A stretch of 64,000 nt of DNA. Source: Globisporangium splendens (Eukaryota; Oomycota; Peronosporomycetes; Pythiales; Pythiaceae). Positions 20,391-31,760 of this stretch are shown here, one piece after another. The notes under the pieces are model-generated. The model was not told the DNA's origin. It made no database searches and was given only the letters and a program-made list of their open reading frames with translations. Positions within the stretch are counted from its first letter, which is position 1; the number at the start of each line of letters is the position of its first letter. The position numbers and the translations under genes are program-made. The stretch spans positions 216,352 to 280,351 of the forward strand of contig VFIW01000061.1 in NCBI GenBank assembly GCA_006386115.1, written 5' to 3'.

Positions 20391-21930
20391 ATGTCGATGG
20401 CCACTTCGTCCGAGATGCTAGTTGGAGACCCATTCGTCGAGGCGCTCGTGCTCGACGTGCAGCCCAGTTCTCAGCATGAGAGCAGCCTCAGCCGGAGCAA
20501 CTCGCTCCGCTCGTCCATCCCAGCGCAGGCCACGCTCACGGCGTTTCTCGCGGAAATGGACCAACTCGACGACCTCGTGCTCTCGTCCGACGAAAGCACT
20601 GCGTCCAGTGCGTACCTCCCTCTTAATCTCGAGTCGTTCATCTCGAATGCAGCCCCAGTAGCCTCTGCAGACGCATCTCGAGCGATCGCTGTGGCGTTGG
20701 AACCGGCGCGTCGCACGCCGCGAGTGCTCAAGCGACGGATCCGACCCAAGGAAGAGATCGAGACGCTGCGCATCACGGCGACCAAGTTGCAGCAGCAGCT
20801 TGATGATATGCAAACCAAGATCGCGCCGTCGCGAGATCCGACGTCGAGTGAGGTCGTGCCGGCCAAACTGTTGCGGATGTCTCCCCCACGACTTCCGGAA
20901 GAGACCGAGCAAGAACGGGAGAACCGCGAGCTGAGGCAGCAGCTTAAATCGCAGTTGACTTTCGCTGATCGGTTGGGCAAAGAGCTAATCAAGTGCCAGA
21001 AGGATACGGTACGTGCCGTGTCTATAGCCTTGCGTTGTTGTTTATTTTCCTAGTCGGACTAATGCCCTGTCTAACACTTGCTATCTACGACTTGGTTAGA
21101 CGTCTGCAGTTGGAACGTCAGACTTGACGACAACCACGTCGACGGAGCTCACCAGCTCGGATTACATTATCTTCTACGAGGCATTGGCGGGCAAATTGGA
21201 CACGATCTACACCGAATTGAAGAGCGTCTTTGACGACATTGACCTTCTTTCGTCTCCAATTCCCGAGTTCAAGGACGCGCAGATCGTTTATGACGATGAC
21301 CAGATCGCGACTTTGCAGTTCCGCGATGCCAAAGTGACCCCGTTTGACTTTCCATACGTTTGCGACACGGCGTGGCAATTTGCCAGGTCCGAAGCAGTGA
21401 ACAGCGGCCAAGACTCAAGCGAGGTAAGTCACGTGTCTGGATTCTCCATTCGTTATTTGCTCCGAGCTGACACTAGTTTTTTTTTTTCCTTTCTATTGCA
21501 GCTCATACTTCAGGATAATGACGTCTTACTCGTGAAGAAGCCGTTCGTAATTCAGTCTGAAGACGATCCGGACCACGAGATCCACGTCCCTGTCCGCGCT
21601 GTCGCAAAGCGATTCATGAGCAAAGACCGCATGGTGGTCTGCTGGGATGGCACGGCCGAGTGGCCGCGTGAGCTGGTCGACTCCCAACAGACACGAAGTG
21701 TCCCCATGTATGAAAGGGGCTGGGGCATGGTTACGCCGATGCCAGGGTGCCCTGGCATGAGTACCCTGCAAATGTGCATGCTCACGAAGCCTGGGGTCTC
21801 GGACGCGCGGCTTCTGAGCCGACGAGAAGACCTCGCGCAGCTCGTGATTCCTTCGTATCAGAGAATGCTCGACTCCCGCTACCAGATGGTGGAAAACATG
21901 TTGTTTGACAAAAAGCTCTCTCGAGTGTGA
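20391..21930 (+). CDS. M96-like family protein 5 (short class, two introns)
   Basis: Exons 20391-21008, 21100-21423 and 21502-21930 give 456 residues. The donors are GTACGT and GTAAGT, and the acceptors GGTTAG and TTGCAG after a T-rich tract. The second intron is 78 bp with no stop, so it would go unnoticed in a simple frame scan. The homologues in the cluster show where it belongs. Start ATG at 20391 (a second Met follows two codons later). Parts: acidic leucine-rich N-terminus (MDQLDDLVL), basic block RRTPRVLKRRIRPKEEIETLR, coil, then the conserved C-terminal domain (IFYEALAGKLDTIY, AKVTPFDFPYVCDTAW, RMVVCWDGTAEWP, YQMVENMLFD). Convergent with D2HGDH, only 127 bases away. Confidence 0.78.
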
Positions 21931-22057
21931 AAGGAAAAAAGTGCTTGTGAGAGGAGTTTGACTGCTTGTATAGATTCTCATGTTCGTAATTCTAATCGAG
22001 AGACGCTTCAGTCCGAGAGTTATTTGAACTTCACTTTTGAAAGTGGCTATTTGTTTT

Positions 22058-23715
22058 TCACAATGCCACAGCTTGCCTATTATTAATACCATCTGGAGGC
22101 AGCACTTTGTACGGATTCAGAATGCCCTTGGGATCCATCATGCGCTTCAGCTGTTGCATGAGCTGGATCGCATTCTCCGATTTGGATAAGTGGAGATACG
22201 GCGGTTTGTGCGTCCCGATACCATGCTCGGCGCTGATACTTCCGCGGTACTTGGCTGCGCATTCATAAAACAACACGTTTCAAGGACACAAAACAGTTAG
22301 GTTCTGGTACATCCTGGCAAAAGTTTCAGCTCCCAATCCAACACACACACATGCAACCTACATGTGAACTCAAACACCCAAGGCTCGAGTTGCTGGAACA
22401 CCTTTTCGTCGTGCGCCAAGGTCGAGACGTTCAAGTGCACGTTGGAGTCGCCCAAATGGCCGTAGCAGATGACGTCGGCGCCAAGTGGCGCCACACGCTT
22501 CCGGGTCTCCTCTGCGATCTGGTAAAACTGGCTCATGGGCAACGACACGTCGTACTTGTACACGCACCCGCGCGAGACGAGCGCGACGCCGATATCTTCG
22601 CGGATCGCAAACAGTTTGCGCGCCTGAATCGAGTCCTGGGCGACCGTACCGTCGACGACGGCGCCGGTGCCCATGGCATGATCCAGGAACGCTTCCAGTT
22701 TCTCCACGTCGTGCTTGGAGTTGCTGCCTGCGGTCTCGAGAAGCACATAGAACGGACACGCCGTCTCGAGCGGATCCGAGTGCCACGCTTGCTGCTCGAG
22801 CACGAGGCTTAGCGACTGACGGTCCATGAACTCCACAGCCGAGAGCACTTCGCCCAGGTGCTTCTTGGCATCAATGAGGATCTTCTGGACCGCGTCAAAG
22901 TCTTCACACCCGAGGAACGCGACGTTCACGGACGATGACCGTGGTGGCGTCAAAATGGACACTTTCGTGACTACACCCAACGTGCCTTCCGAGCCAATGA
23001 AGAGCTGCTTGAGGTCGTACCCGGTGTTGTCCTTGCGCATAGTGCTCAAACAGTCGACGATCGTGCCATCAGCGAGCACAACCTCGACGCCGAGCACTGT
23101 ACCATGGAGAGAACCGTAGCGCAGCAGACGCAGTCCACCGGCGTTCGTGGACACGTTGCCACCGATCTGGCACGACCCTTTGGCGCCGAGATCCAATGGC
23201 ATCATGTAGCCATGTTTGGCGACATACGCGTCCAGCTGCTCGAGCACGCAGCCCGCTTCGCACACGAGGATCCCGGAGACGGCATCAAAGTCCTCGACGG
23301 CATTCATCGCGCTCAGCGAGAGCACGATCTCGTCAAAGACCGGCACACTGCCCCCGACAAGACCCGTGTTGCCACCCTGCGGCACGACCGGAAGCGCGCG
23401 TGCATGACAATGCTGGAGGATCTGCGCTACTTCCTGGGTCGTCTTGGGCTTGAGCACCACGTGGTGCGAGCCCCGGGCCCTGTGCTTCTGCATCCAGTCG
23501 ATCGTGAACGGCGCCGTGTCGTGCGGGTCCGTGAGCACGGCATCGGGGCGATCACTCAGGACGCGACGGAAATGCGCCACGTCGTCGTCGTCCCACTTTG
23601 CAAGGCGCACGTCTGGCGTCGTGCTCATGGAGCGCAGGGCGTTGGTCGCGTGGGAGAGGGCTCCATGCGCAGGCGATGCGCGGTGCCGACGCAGCATCCG
23701 CGTCCAGAGCGCCAT
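22058..23715 (-). CDS. D2HGDH: D-2-hydroxyglutarate dehydrogenase, mitochondrial (FAD-linked)
   Basis: Two exons, 23715-22362 and 22254-22058, give 516 residues, close to the human length of about 520. The donor GTAGGT and acceptor GCGCAG join in phase 1 and restore the expected [16 protein letters not shown] sequence. The N-terminus ([20 protein letters not shown]) is an Arg-rich mitochondrial presequence. The FAD-binding PCMH domain shows [16 protein letters not shown], and the FAD-linked oxidase C-terminal domain shows [16 protein letters not shown] (metal/substrate-binding histidine) and the final SAEHGIG and [15 protein letters not shown]. The enzyme oxidises D-2-hydroxyglutarate to 2-oxoglutarate and passes electrons to ETF. 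A related D-lactate dehydrogenase is the main alternative. The intron contains a short CA repeat. Confidence 0.93.
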
Positions 23716-24617
23716 GGTGCAGCTGCTCAGCACAAGTGGTGAGCCTTTGATACTCGAATGAGTATTTGTGCATTGCAGGTTGGCTGCATTCAAACAACAT
23801 TCGGAGGCTGTCATTGGATGAGTTGAACCCTCTTTAAAACACTGCGATTGAAAAAACAGCTTCTTCCATTGTGAACTACGCGTTTGAAAGAGGAAAGAGT
23901 TTGGACCTTTCGTGCTGAGAAATGGCAAAGCTGATGTTGTCCAAACGATGAAAATCCAAAACCCTCCTGAAGTCCAACACCCAATTAAGAGGTCATTTCT
24001 GACCTTTTCTATTTCAGTTACAGGGAATGTGAGTGACCTCGCCTATTTAATATTGCATTGTTGAGTTCCACAAAAATATGTTCGCTCCCGTGTCCTTTCA
24101 ACAGCCTTCGCTGTGTCAAGTGCACTGTCAAACTCGAGAGATCACATGTTTTACTCGGCACTGAAGCAAGAACCAACCATGGACTTCAGCCTATGTTATC
24201 CATCACAGCTGAAAAGCGGTTAGGGAAGAGACACACAATAGCTGAATGCATGCACATCATTACCCTCTTTCGAATTGTTCACCCTCTCCAATTAGCTACC
24301 CTAACCACTCAACTAAACTGCAGTTTTCGTCCATGATTACAGTCTCTTTAGTCACATGCATTCTCAAATACATTATAGAAGTTTATGAAGTTTCATAGGC
24401 GGCCAAAACTCATTCCGGCAGATTCTGGAAGACAAAGGTCACTTCCTGTTCTTGCGCAGCGACACAACAACCATTTTCAAATATGCCAAGTCATTATTTA
24501 TAAAGGTGTGATTACAGTGCCTGTGGACTGATCAATGGCGTCAATTGGCCATAATCATCTTGTTCGCAGCACCCATCTCGAAAAGGTGACACATTTGACA
24601 TTTGCACACGCAGTGCA
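23716..24617. other. Divergent promoter region, D2HGDH / M96-like gene 6
   Basis: About 900 bases between two diverging genes. A CTCATTCGAGTATC initiator-like stretch is found on the minus strand about 40 bases upstream of D2HGDH (near 23749). No gene recognised. Confidence 0.4.
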
Positions 24618-26167
24618 ATGGAACAGCAAGACACAGCAGCAGCAGCAACAACAAGAGTCAACGGGTTCGTGTCCCTGGGCAGCAGATCGTGCGCCTTGGA
24701 GCCGCCGTTGAGCCCAACGTCCGCAGTGCTCTCAGCGCTCCTGAAGGACGAAAGTGAGGACGAGGAAGACCTGAGCGACGTGTTCCGGTTGGGCAGCAGC
24801 CCCAGTGCGACGAGCTCAAGTGAAAGTGATTACACAGTCCAGTGTGTTGTTGAAGAAAATGACGCAGCATCGGTGGCGTCTCTGATGTCGAGCACCGCGG
24901 CCACGATCGCAGCGGTGCCACCGAATGCAACACTCAAACGGAGGCGATTGAAAGACGAACTTGACACGTTGCGAGAGGAATTCGAAGGCTTGCAGCAAGA
25001 TCTGAGGTGCTTGCAGACGACCCGTGCATTTGTACGCGATCTGAAGAAGCCCAAGCGCAGCGATGGTGATGGCCACAAAAAAGTCAGAACGAGTCGACTT
25101 GCCTCGCTGTCAAAGAAATCAGTTCTGCAGGAGAACTGCGATCTGCATCGACTCGTGAACAAGCAGCTAAAATTCGCCAAAGCATTTGGTGAAAAACTGG
25201 ACCAGGGCTTGGAAAAAGCAGTGCGTACTTGCTTAATTTTCTGTTCTCTTTCTCTGGTGCACATACTGATCAGAATACAAATTTGTCTGTACGATATGAA
25301 GCCGCCAAATTGTGACTTGATCAGCGGCTCGGATCCTGTGCCAACCCTTCTCACTGACGCCGACTTGAAGTGCTATTACGAAGCGCTCACAGGCAAGTTA
25401 GACTCGCTGTACACCCAACTCGGCCATGTATTTGCGACTTGCCGAGCCACGACTGATGAAAGAAGACGAGAGGCGAAACAAGCGGTAATAGTGCGCAACT
25501 GCGACACGAACGCGATGACGCTGCAGTTTCGGCAACACAAGATGGTGCCATTTGAGTTCCAGTCGGTCTGTGACGCGATCTGGCAGCAAATCGGCGACGA
25601 TGCGGTCATGGGATCCGGAGGAGCCGATGGCGTGGTAAGTCAGGTCTTTTGATACTCAAGTATCCAAGTGCCACTCAGAGGGCAATGAAACCCTAATTGA
25701 GGTGTTGTTGACGTGTGCAGGTATTGCCGAAAGATGACAATTTGATACTGATGAAGAGAACAATCATTATGGAGTCGTCGGACGACAGGGGGCGCCATGA
25801 AATTAAGATCCCAGTTCGCGTTGTCACGAAGCGGTTTGCTTCAAAAGATCGCATGGTGTTGTGTTGGGAGGGAACGACGACGTGGCCACGAAGCATAGTC
25901 CACGCCTCCGATGACCTGCAAATGTGTGACAAAAGCTGGCTCGTGATCAAGCCGATGCCGAGTGCCGGGTCGACTAAGATGTGCTTCACTCAAATGTGCG
26001 CGCACTTGAGTCCAAGTGGTGGCGCCGTGCTTGCATTGCCGGAACAAGTGATCAAACTGACTACTACGGTGATACCAAGGTACCAGCAGATCATCGACGG
26101 GTACCACCAGTCTGTCGAGAACTCTCTATTGGACAAACAAGTCGCTGCAAGGCGACTCGTACTTTAG
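24618..26167 (+). CDS. M96-like family protein 6 (short class, two introns)
   Basis: Exons 24618-25220, 25302-25634 and 25721-26167 give 460 residues. The donors are GTGCGT and GTAAGT, and the acceptors are ATGAAG (weak) and TGTGCAG. The first acceptor was chosen because it keeps phase 0 and gives the same spacing (about 29 residues) to the YYEAL block as in gene 5. The first intron is also open in frame. Parts: poly-Ala/Thr and acidic N-terminus, LKRRRLKDELDTLREEF basic/coil segment, second coil, then the C-terminal domain (CYYEALTGKLDSLY, HKMVPFEFQSVCDAIW, RMVLCWEGTTTWP, and a last YHQSVENSLLD). The tandem neighbour on the right is gene 7. Confidence 0.75.
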
Positions 26168-27033
26168 AATGTTGAAAAAATGGTTTCACAACTCCACTGC
26201 GACATTGTTTCGGAGGAAGGCAGCATTTTCCGTGGGCAATCGTCAAGCCAACATAATCAAGGAAAACATAGTACCAGAAAGCAATCGATTTGCCAACTCC
26301 AAGGTGGATTTTGTGATACAGCATGCTAGAGCGGGGAAGAACAGCTCACAAGATACTGGAACTGCAACTGTACAACAAAACAAATGCACGCCACAGGTGA
26401 CTTTGGAGTAAACAAGATGATTATGAGCAACTTGGGTTGCTCACAAAATCCTACGAATTGAATTGCTGTTTTCCACAAGCCTTGCAGCACAGGACACGAC
26501 TGCAGTTTGCATTCACGATCTCCCTTGAGGCTGTGAAGATAATAATCCTCGACGCCACAACCCGCTGTGCGAATCCTCATGCTGCAACGCCCAGTCGTCG
26601 CACATGGTAGAGCGTCGTGGAGAAACAGGCTGAGTCTTGCGTACCGTTTAAATTTGTCGCATGACTTTTAAGATGCCTTCTCTAAATCACAAAAGTGCTC
26701 CCTCTAATAATATAAAACCTCTGTATGAAGATAAATCTCAGGCGTTCCTTCAAGATGCTGTACCCTGCAATATCACTGGCTACCTATTTCGTTCCTGATA
26801 CTTCAGTAAAATACCGGTATCGACATCTGCTAACTCGGAGAATCGAGCGCTCTGATTGGCTGATCTTGGCAGAGTAATACCCGCCAAGGGAACGTAATCC
26901 GAAGTCGGTTGATTACCCTGCGATGCCGCAGTTCAGTGCGCCGAGCGTAACCTTCGTAACCCCTTTGTTCTGTGGAGCTCCCCAGTCATTTGGCTATTGT
27001 TGCCACAGTGCTACAGGAAGAACGACTGCAGAC
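26168..27033. other. Intergenic region, no gene recognised
   Basis: About 870 bases between M96-like genes 6 and 7. Short frames only. An ATG at 26923 is in frame with gene 7 but adds 37 residues that have no match in the paralogues. Confidence 0.4.
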
Positions 27034-28669
27034 ATGTCGGTGGCGCAGATCGACCCGTTCGACGCGTTCGCGCTGCTGCCGGACGCCGCGCTGCTCGAGG
27101 GGCCCGCGAGCCCCGCGCACGCGGCGCTGGCGGCGTTCCTGCTTGAGATGGACGCGCTCGAGCCCAAGTCCGGCGCCTACAGTGGGACGACAGACATGCT
27201 CGCGACCTTCGACGAGCTGCCGCTCCCGCCCGTTGCTGAACCAGCAGCACCTTCTCCTGCCGATTGCGTTCCCGTTGCCCCAGCTCCTGCTCCTGTTCCT
27301 GCTGTCGTGGTCTCTAAAGTCGCGAGCGACGCGCTGGCAGCCTCGGTGCAGCAGAACCGCGCGGTCGCGATCGCGCTCGAACCGGCGCGCGGACTCAAGC
27401 GCAAGCGCCGCGTGCGTCCGAAGGAGGAGCTCGAAGTGCTTCGAGGTGAGGCTGAGAGCCTGCAGCGCGATCTGGAAGCGCTGCATCAGCAACAGGCGAA
27501 TGCGGCGCTTGCACCAGCTCAAGCGGCAGCGGAGAATAATGAGACCCAGATGACGCTAAAGAGAGCGAAGGCGCTAAAAATTGTGCCAGCATCCACGCTG
27601 GCGGAGAATCGCGCGCTGCGGCAAACGGTCCAAGCGCAGCTTCAGTTCGCAAAGACGTTCGGCGACACGTTGCTCCAGACCCAGAAAAAAACAGTACGTA
27701 CCCTTTCATTAATGAGATCCTCATATCACGCTCGTAGGTTGTTGTCCGTGTTCATAATTTAAACACCCGTTGACTCTGGTAAATCTGCTTTAGCGATCGG
27801 CGTTGCTCCAGGACGACTGCAGCAGCTCGACTACACAGACTCCACTCAATAGCACGGATCTCGTGGTCTACTACGAAGCACTGACGGGCAAACTGGACGC
27901 GCTCTATTCCCAGTTGGACCAAGTGTTTGCCGATGCCGAGCTACCGGAATCGAAACTCGAGTTTTTCGACGCGCGCGTCGTCTTGGACCAGGAGAAGAAT
28001 GCGAAGCTGCAATTCCGGGACGTGCGGGTCGCGCCATTTGATTTCCAGTCGGTGTGCGCCGCCGCGTGGCGGACCGTCAAAGATAAAGCCGCGCACGGCA
28101 TCGAGAATGTGCCTGGCATGGTAAGACTCACTGCAAAACTGATTGCTGGGTAATTAAGTCTTACTGACTCCCATATCTAATTTGCGCAGACTTCTCCGAA
28201 CGAGGATGATTTGCTGCTGGTCAAGACGCCCCTTATGGTGGAAACCGATGGCGACAACGGCGGCGACGCACTCGTGATCCCCGGGCGTATGGTGATGAAG
28301 CGTTTTGTCACGAAAGAGCGCATGGTGATGTGCTGGGAAGGAACGATGGAGTGGCCAGACAAGATGCCGAAAGGAGAGACGAACCAGAATAACGAAACTG
28401 ATGGCAGCGAGAAGTTCGTGCCGCTGCGTGAAAGGGGCTGGGTCGTGATCAAACCGCTGCCTGGTCCTGATGGCGACACCAGTAACAGCAAGATGAGTGT
28501 CCTGCAGTTCTGCATGCTCATGAACCCGGGTGTGTCGGACGAGCAGATCATCCAAGTGCCCGAGCAAGTGAAGCAAATGGCTGACCTGGTGATCCCGTCC
28601 TTCAGACAGATCATGGAGTCGCATTATCAACTGATCGAGAACCTCCTTCTGGACGAGTATTTAAAATAG
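27034..28669 (+). CDS. M96-like family protein 7 (short class, two introns)
   Basis: Exons 27034-27693, 27794-28120 and 28190-28669 give 488 residues. The donors are GTACGT and GTAAGA, and the acceptors CTTTAG and GCGCAG, all phase 0. The start at 27034 (MSVAQIDPFDAF) matches the paralogues better than an in-frame ATG 111 bases upstream. The N-terminus carries an Ala/Pro-rich stretch. The basic block is LKRKRRVRPKEELEVLR, followed by a coil. The C-terminal domain has VYYEALTGKLDALY, VRVAPFDFQSVCAAAW, RMVMCWEGTMEWP and the end YQLIENLLLDEY. Base composition of exon 1 is noticeably GC-rich compared with exons 2-3. Confidence 0.78.
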
Positions 28670-28884
28670 AACCAGTCAAAACAGACAAGCACAAGAGCGC
28701 CACCAGCATGACCACACAAAGAGTAATGCAACTGGAAATGCAACCAACCGATTTGTACATATTTGCTTTGCGTGTGTGCTTCCTTGTCGAAACGCGTTGG
28801 TACTTTCCATTCCTTCGTATTATCACGACAATTGTCCGTCAGCCACAGACGACAACCAACCTTCTTATGCGCCTGTCAGCTTTC

Positions 28885-30998
28885 TTAAAAGTTGAAATGG
28901 AACGAGGGTCCGCGCGTTCGGAAGAAATTGTTGCCAAACGGATTCTGGTGCTGGAACGGGTCCTGGCCCTGACCGTTGCCCGTGACGTCCTCGCCGCGGT
29001 CGTACTTGGCGCGCAGCTCCTCGTTCGAGAGAATCTCGTAGGCTTCGGCGATGTCGTGGAACTTTTTGTTGATCTCCTCACGCGCCGATTCCTCCTTGTC
29101 CGCATGCTTGTCCGGGTGCCACTCGAGCGCCTGCTTCCGGTACGCCTTCTTAATGTCCTTGGCTGACACATCGCGCGGGACGCCCAGGATCTTGTAGTAG
29201 TTCTTGTTCTTGCTCTGCTTTAACGCCGCCTCGGCACGGTGGACGGCTTCCTGGTACTCGTGGCTGTTATCGTCGAGTTCGTAGGCGCGCTTGGCCTCGC
29301 GCACAGCATCGTCGAATTGCTCGAGTCCTAACAGTGCTTCACTCAACTTCGCGTGCGCGGCTGCATTGCTGTCATCGATGCGCAAGGACCTTGTACACGC
29401 CGTTTGCGCTCTCGCATACTGCTTCAGGTGCAATTGACTCACACAGAGCTGGAAGAACAGGTCCTTGTTCAACGCGCCGTGCATCGGATCGACCTCAATC
29501 GCCGACTCCCAGTCGCCTACAGCTTCTTCGTAGGCGCCGCTCGCCATTTCTGCTTCGGCATTATTGATAAACTTGAGCAACTTCTTCAGCTGGCGGTAGA
29601 GTTTCTTGAGCCCCTTGTGTTCCGGGTCCGAGTGCAGCCCCTGGCGGAAATGCGACACCGCAGCCTCGAGCGACTGCTTGTCCCCCAGCGAGTACAGCAC
29701 TTCGCCACGCTTCTGAAGCGCTGGAAGGTTCGAGGATTCCAGCTTCAAGATCGTGCCCAGGTCCGCGATCGCGTCGTACGGGTTGCTCATTGAGATACTA
29801 TGGCATGCAATCGCAAGAACGACTTGAGAGGACACTACGTGTTAGCTCGAAGTCCAAAAGCACGCACCTGAGTTGTGCGCGTTCTAACAATAGCGGCACG
29901 CTCGACACTGCGGTCTCTTCAAGCACTTGGGTCAGGTACGCGTGTGCCGACGTGTAGTCTCCTCGACTCTATTTCCAGTGAAACAAACAAATCGTTTGCA
30001 TTTGCCATACAAAGCAAAGAACTTGCACCTGGGCCGTCAAGGATGTACCTGTGCTTTGCCTGCTTCATCGACGTACGCGGCGCATCGCGTGCTCTTCTCC
30101 AGACTCTGCTGCGCCGAGGCGTCCGTCGGGTACAGCTCGACAATCTTCTGGAAATCGTGGACGGCGTCCGAGCATTGCCCAAGCATCATGAGCAGCTTGC
30201 CGCGTTGGGAGATGCCCTAGTGAATAGTGCGCAAAGAAGCGTGTGAATCTAACTCCGCATAGACCAAGGAAGAGCTTTCAGAAGCACAAGAAAAGTTACC
30301 TGCTTGTAGCCCGGGTTCACGGTCAACGACGACGTCAAATCGGAGAGTGCGTGCGAGTACTTGCGCTCGCTCAAGTACGCACGGTATCGCTAAAAACAGA
30401 CACACACACACACCAATATATAAGAGCGACCACACTCACTCTCGCAATACCCGCCACCACAGACATACTTTGTAGAAGTTGCGCTCGTTCGACGGCTCCA
30501 ACTCGATCAACTTGGACAGCAGCGAGATCGCCTACGCGTGGATGCATCATTCACCAGTAAGACCCACGCGTACACACACACAGAAACTCGGCAGCACGCA
30601 AACTCTCCATACAAACCACCGCCGCCAATGGAGACAGCGACGCACCTTTTTCATGTCGCCTCCGGCAAACGCATTCTCCGCAGCGACGCGCACTTTCGAG
30701 ACGCTTTCCTGGGCCTCCACAGGTTGCACCTGCCACAGTAAAACAGTGTATCACATACATATACATATAAATTGAGTGAGTGGGGGCATTTTTCAAAACC
30801 ATTTAACAATTCATCGCATCGATAGATGATGCTTCCGCGTCGTCGGTCACTCCCACGCGTCACAAATGCATCCATTCGTGATGGTTCAGGACCACACACA
30901 TGCACAAAGGCACATCGAACATGAGCAGCAGTACGTACGTGTCCTGTGGCCACACAGAGCGCCGCGAGCGCGGCCGCGACGAGCCCCCACGAGCGCAT
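28885..30998 (-). CDS. DNAJC3: DNAJC3/P58IPK-type TPR and J-domain ER co-chaperone
   Basis: Seven exons: 30998-30939, 30729-30646, 30531-30469, 30389-30300, 30216-30049, 29968-29868 and 29797-28885. They join to 492 residues (human DNAJC3 has 504). All splice sites are GT-AG and every junction restores the TPR pattern. Residues 1-16 form a signal peptide ([16 protein letters not shown]). Nine or so TPR units fill residues 30-375. The J domain is at about 387-455 with [20 protein letters not shown] and the HPD triad at 416-418, which stimulates the ATPase of the ER Hsp70 (BiP). A short Phe/Gly-rich tail ends FHFNF. It acts in the ER lumen in protein folding and the unfolded protein response. 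This is the most intron-rich gene in the window. Divergent from the F-box-macro gene. Confidence 0.93.
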
Positions 30999-31760
30999 CT
31001 GTTTCCCTTTTAGCACGTGGCGTTATGCCGTATTGACAGCCATGCTGTGGCGCTTTATGTGTGGGGACGCGATTGGTCCCGGACGTAAAGTTAGTTTCGG
31101 GATGTTGTGTTCCTAATGGACGAGATGGAGTGTGTTTTGACAGCGGCGTTGAGGGAGCGAGTCAAGCATGCGACATGGTGGCATCCCGTTTTGAATGAGG
31201 ATAATACGGAACGTTCGGGACAATGCGATCTTTAAGGTGCGTCCACGTGGCTGTTTGACACAAGGAAGAACGCGATCGTGGACGATCGGCTGCTAACTCG
31301 CGCTTGCCTCTACTGGCATGATAGGCAGACGTCAACGTATTAAAGTGCGCTGTCCCTTCAGAGCGTAGACCAATCAGCATATTCTACTGCAGCAGCGCAA
31401 TGGACGCTTTCTTCTATCCCGAGGAACATCGACCAAGTGTCACTTGCTCTGGTGTTGTTTTAATTCAGTGCATTTGCACTAAGTTCGTTAAGTTCGCACG
31501 CAAACAGTACTGCCTGTCATACTCTGTAGCCCTGTCGAAAGAGTTCAAAATCAGATCCTCAACTTTACTGCAACTACCTGTCGCAGAGCATGCATGGGTT
31601 GAAAAACGGCTCTTCTCTCCCAATTTACACCAATCACATACTTGAATCCACTCCATTTCCACCAATCCAACACCGCTGTACCCAACCCACTGCTTCTCCC
31701 TACACCCACTTATCCACCATACTCGATGCTGCCTTGCATCAGACAGCCATCACCTTCATC
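30999..31760. other. Divergent promoter region, DNAJC3 / F-box-macro gene
   Basis: About 760 bases upstream of both genes. No gene is seen. An in-frame ATG at 31590 would extend the macro protein by 57 residues without any homologous support, so the region is treated as non-coding. Confidence 0.4.

Noticed and set aside
30395..30620. CA-rich tracts resembling microsatellites
   Set aside because: Short and imperfect, located in DNAJC3 introns; ordinary simple sequence.
31590..31760. N-terminal extension of the F-box-macro gene from an upstream ATG
   Set aside because: The extra 57 residues have no counterpart in the paralogue at 44845, and the region looks like a 5' UTR.
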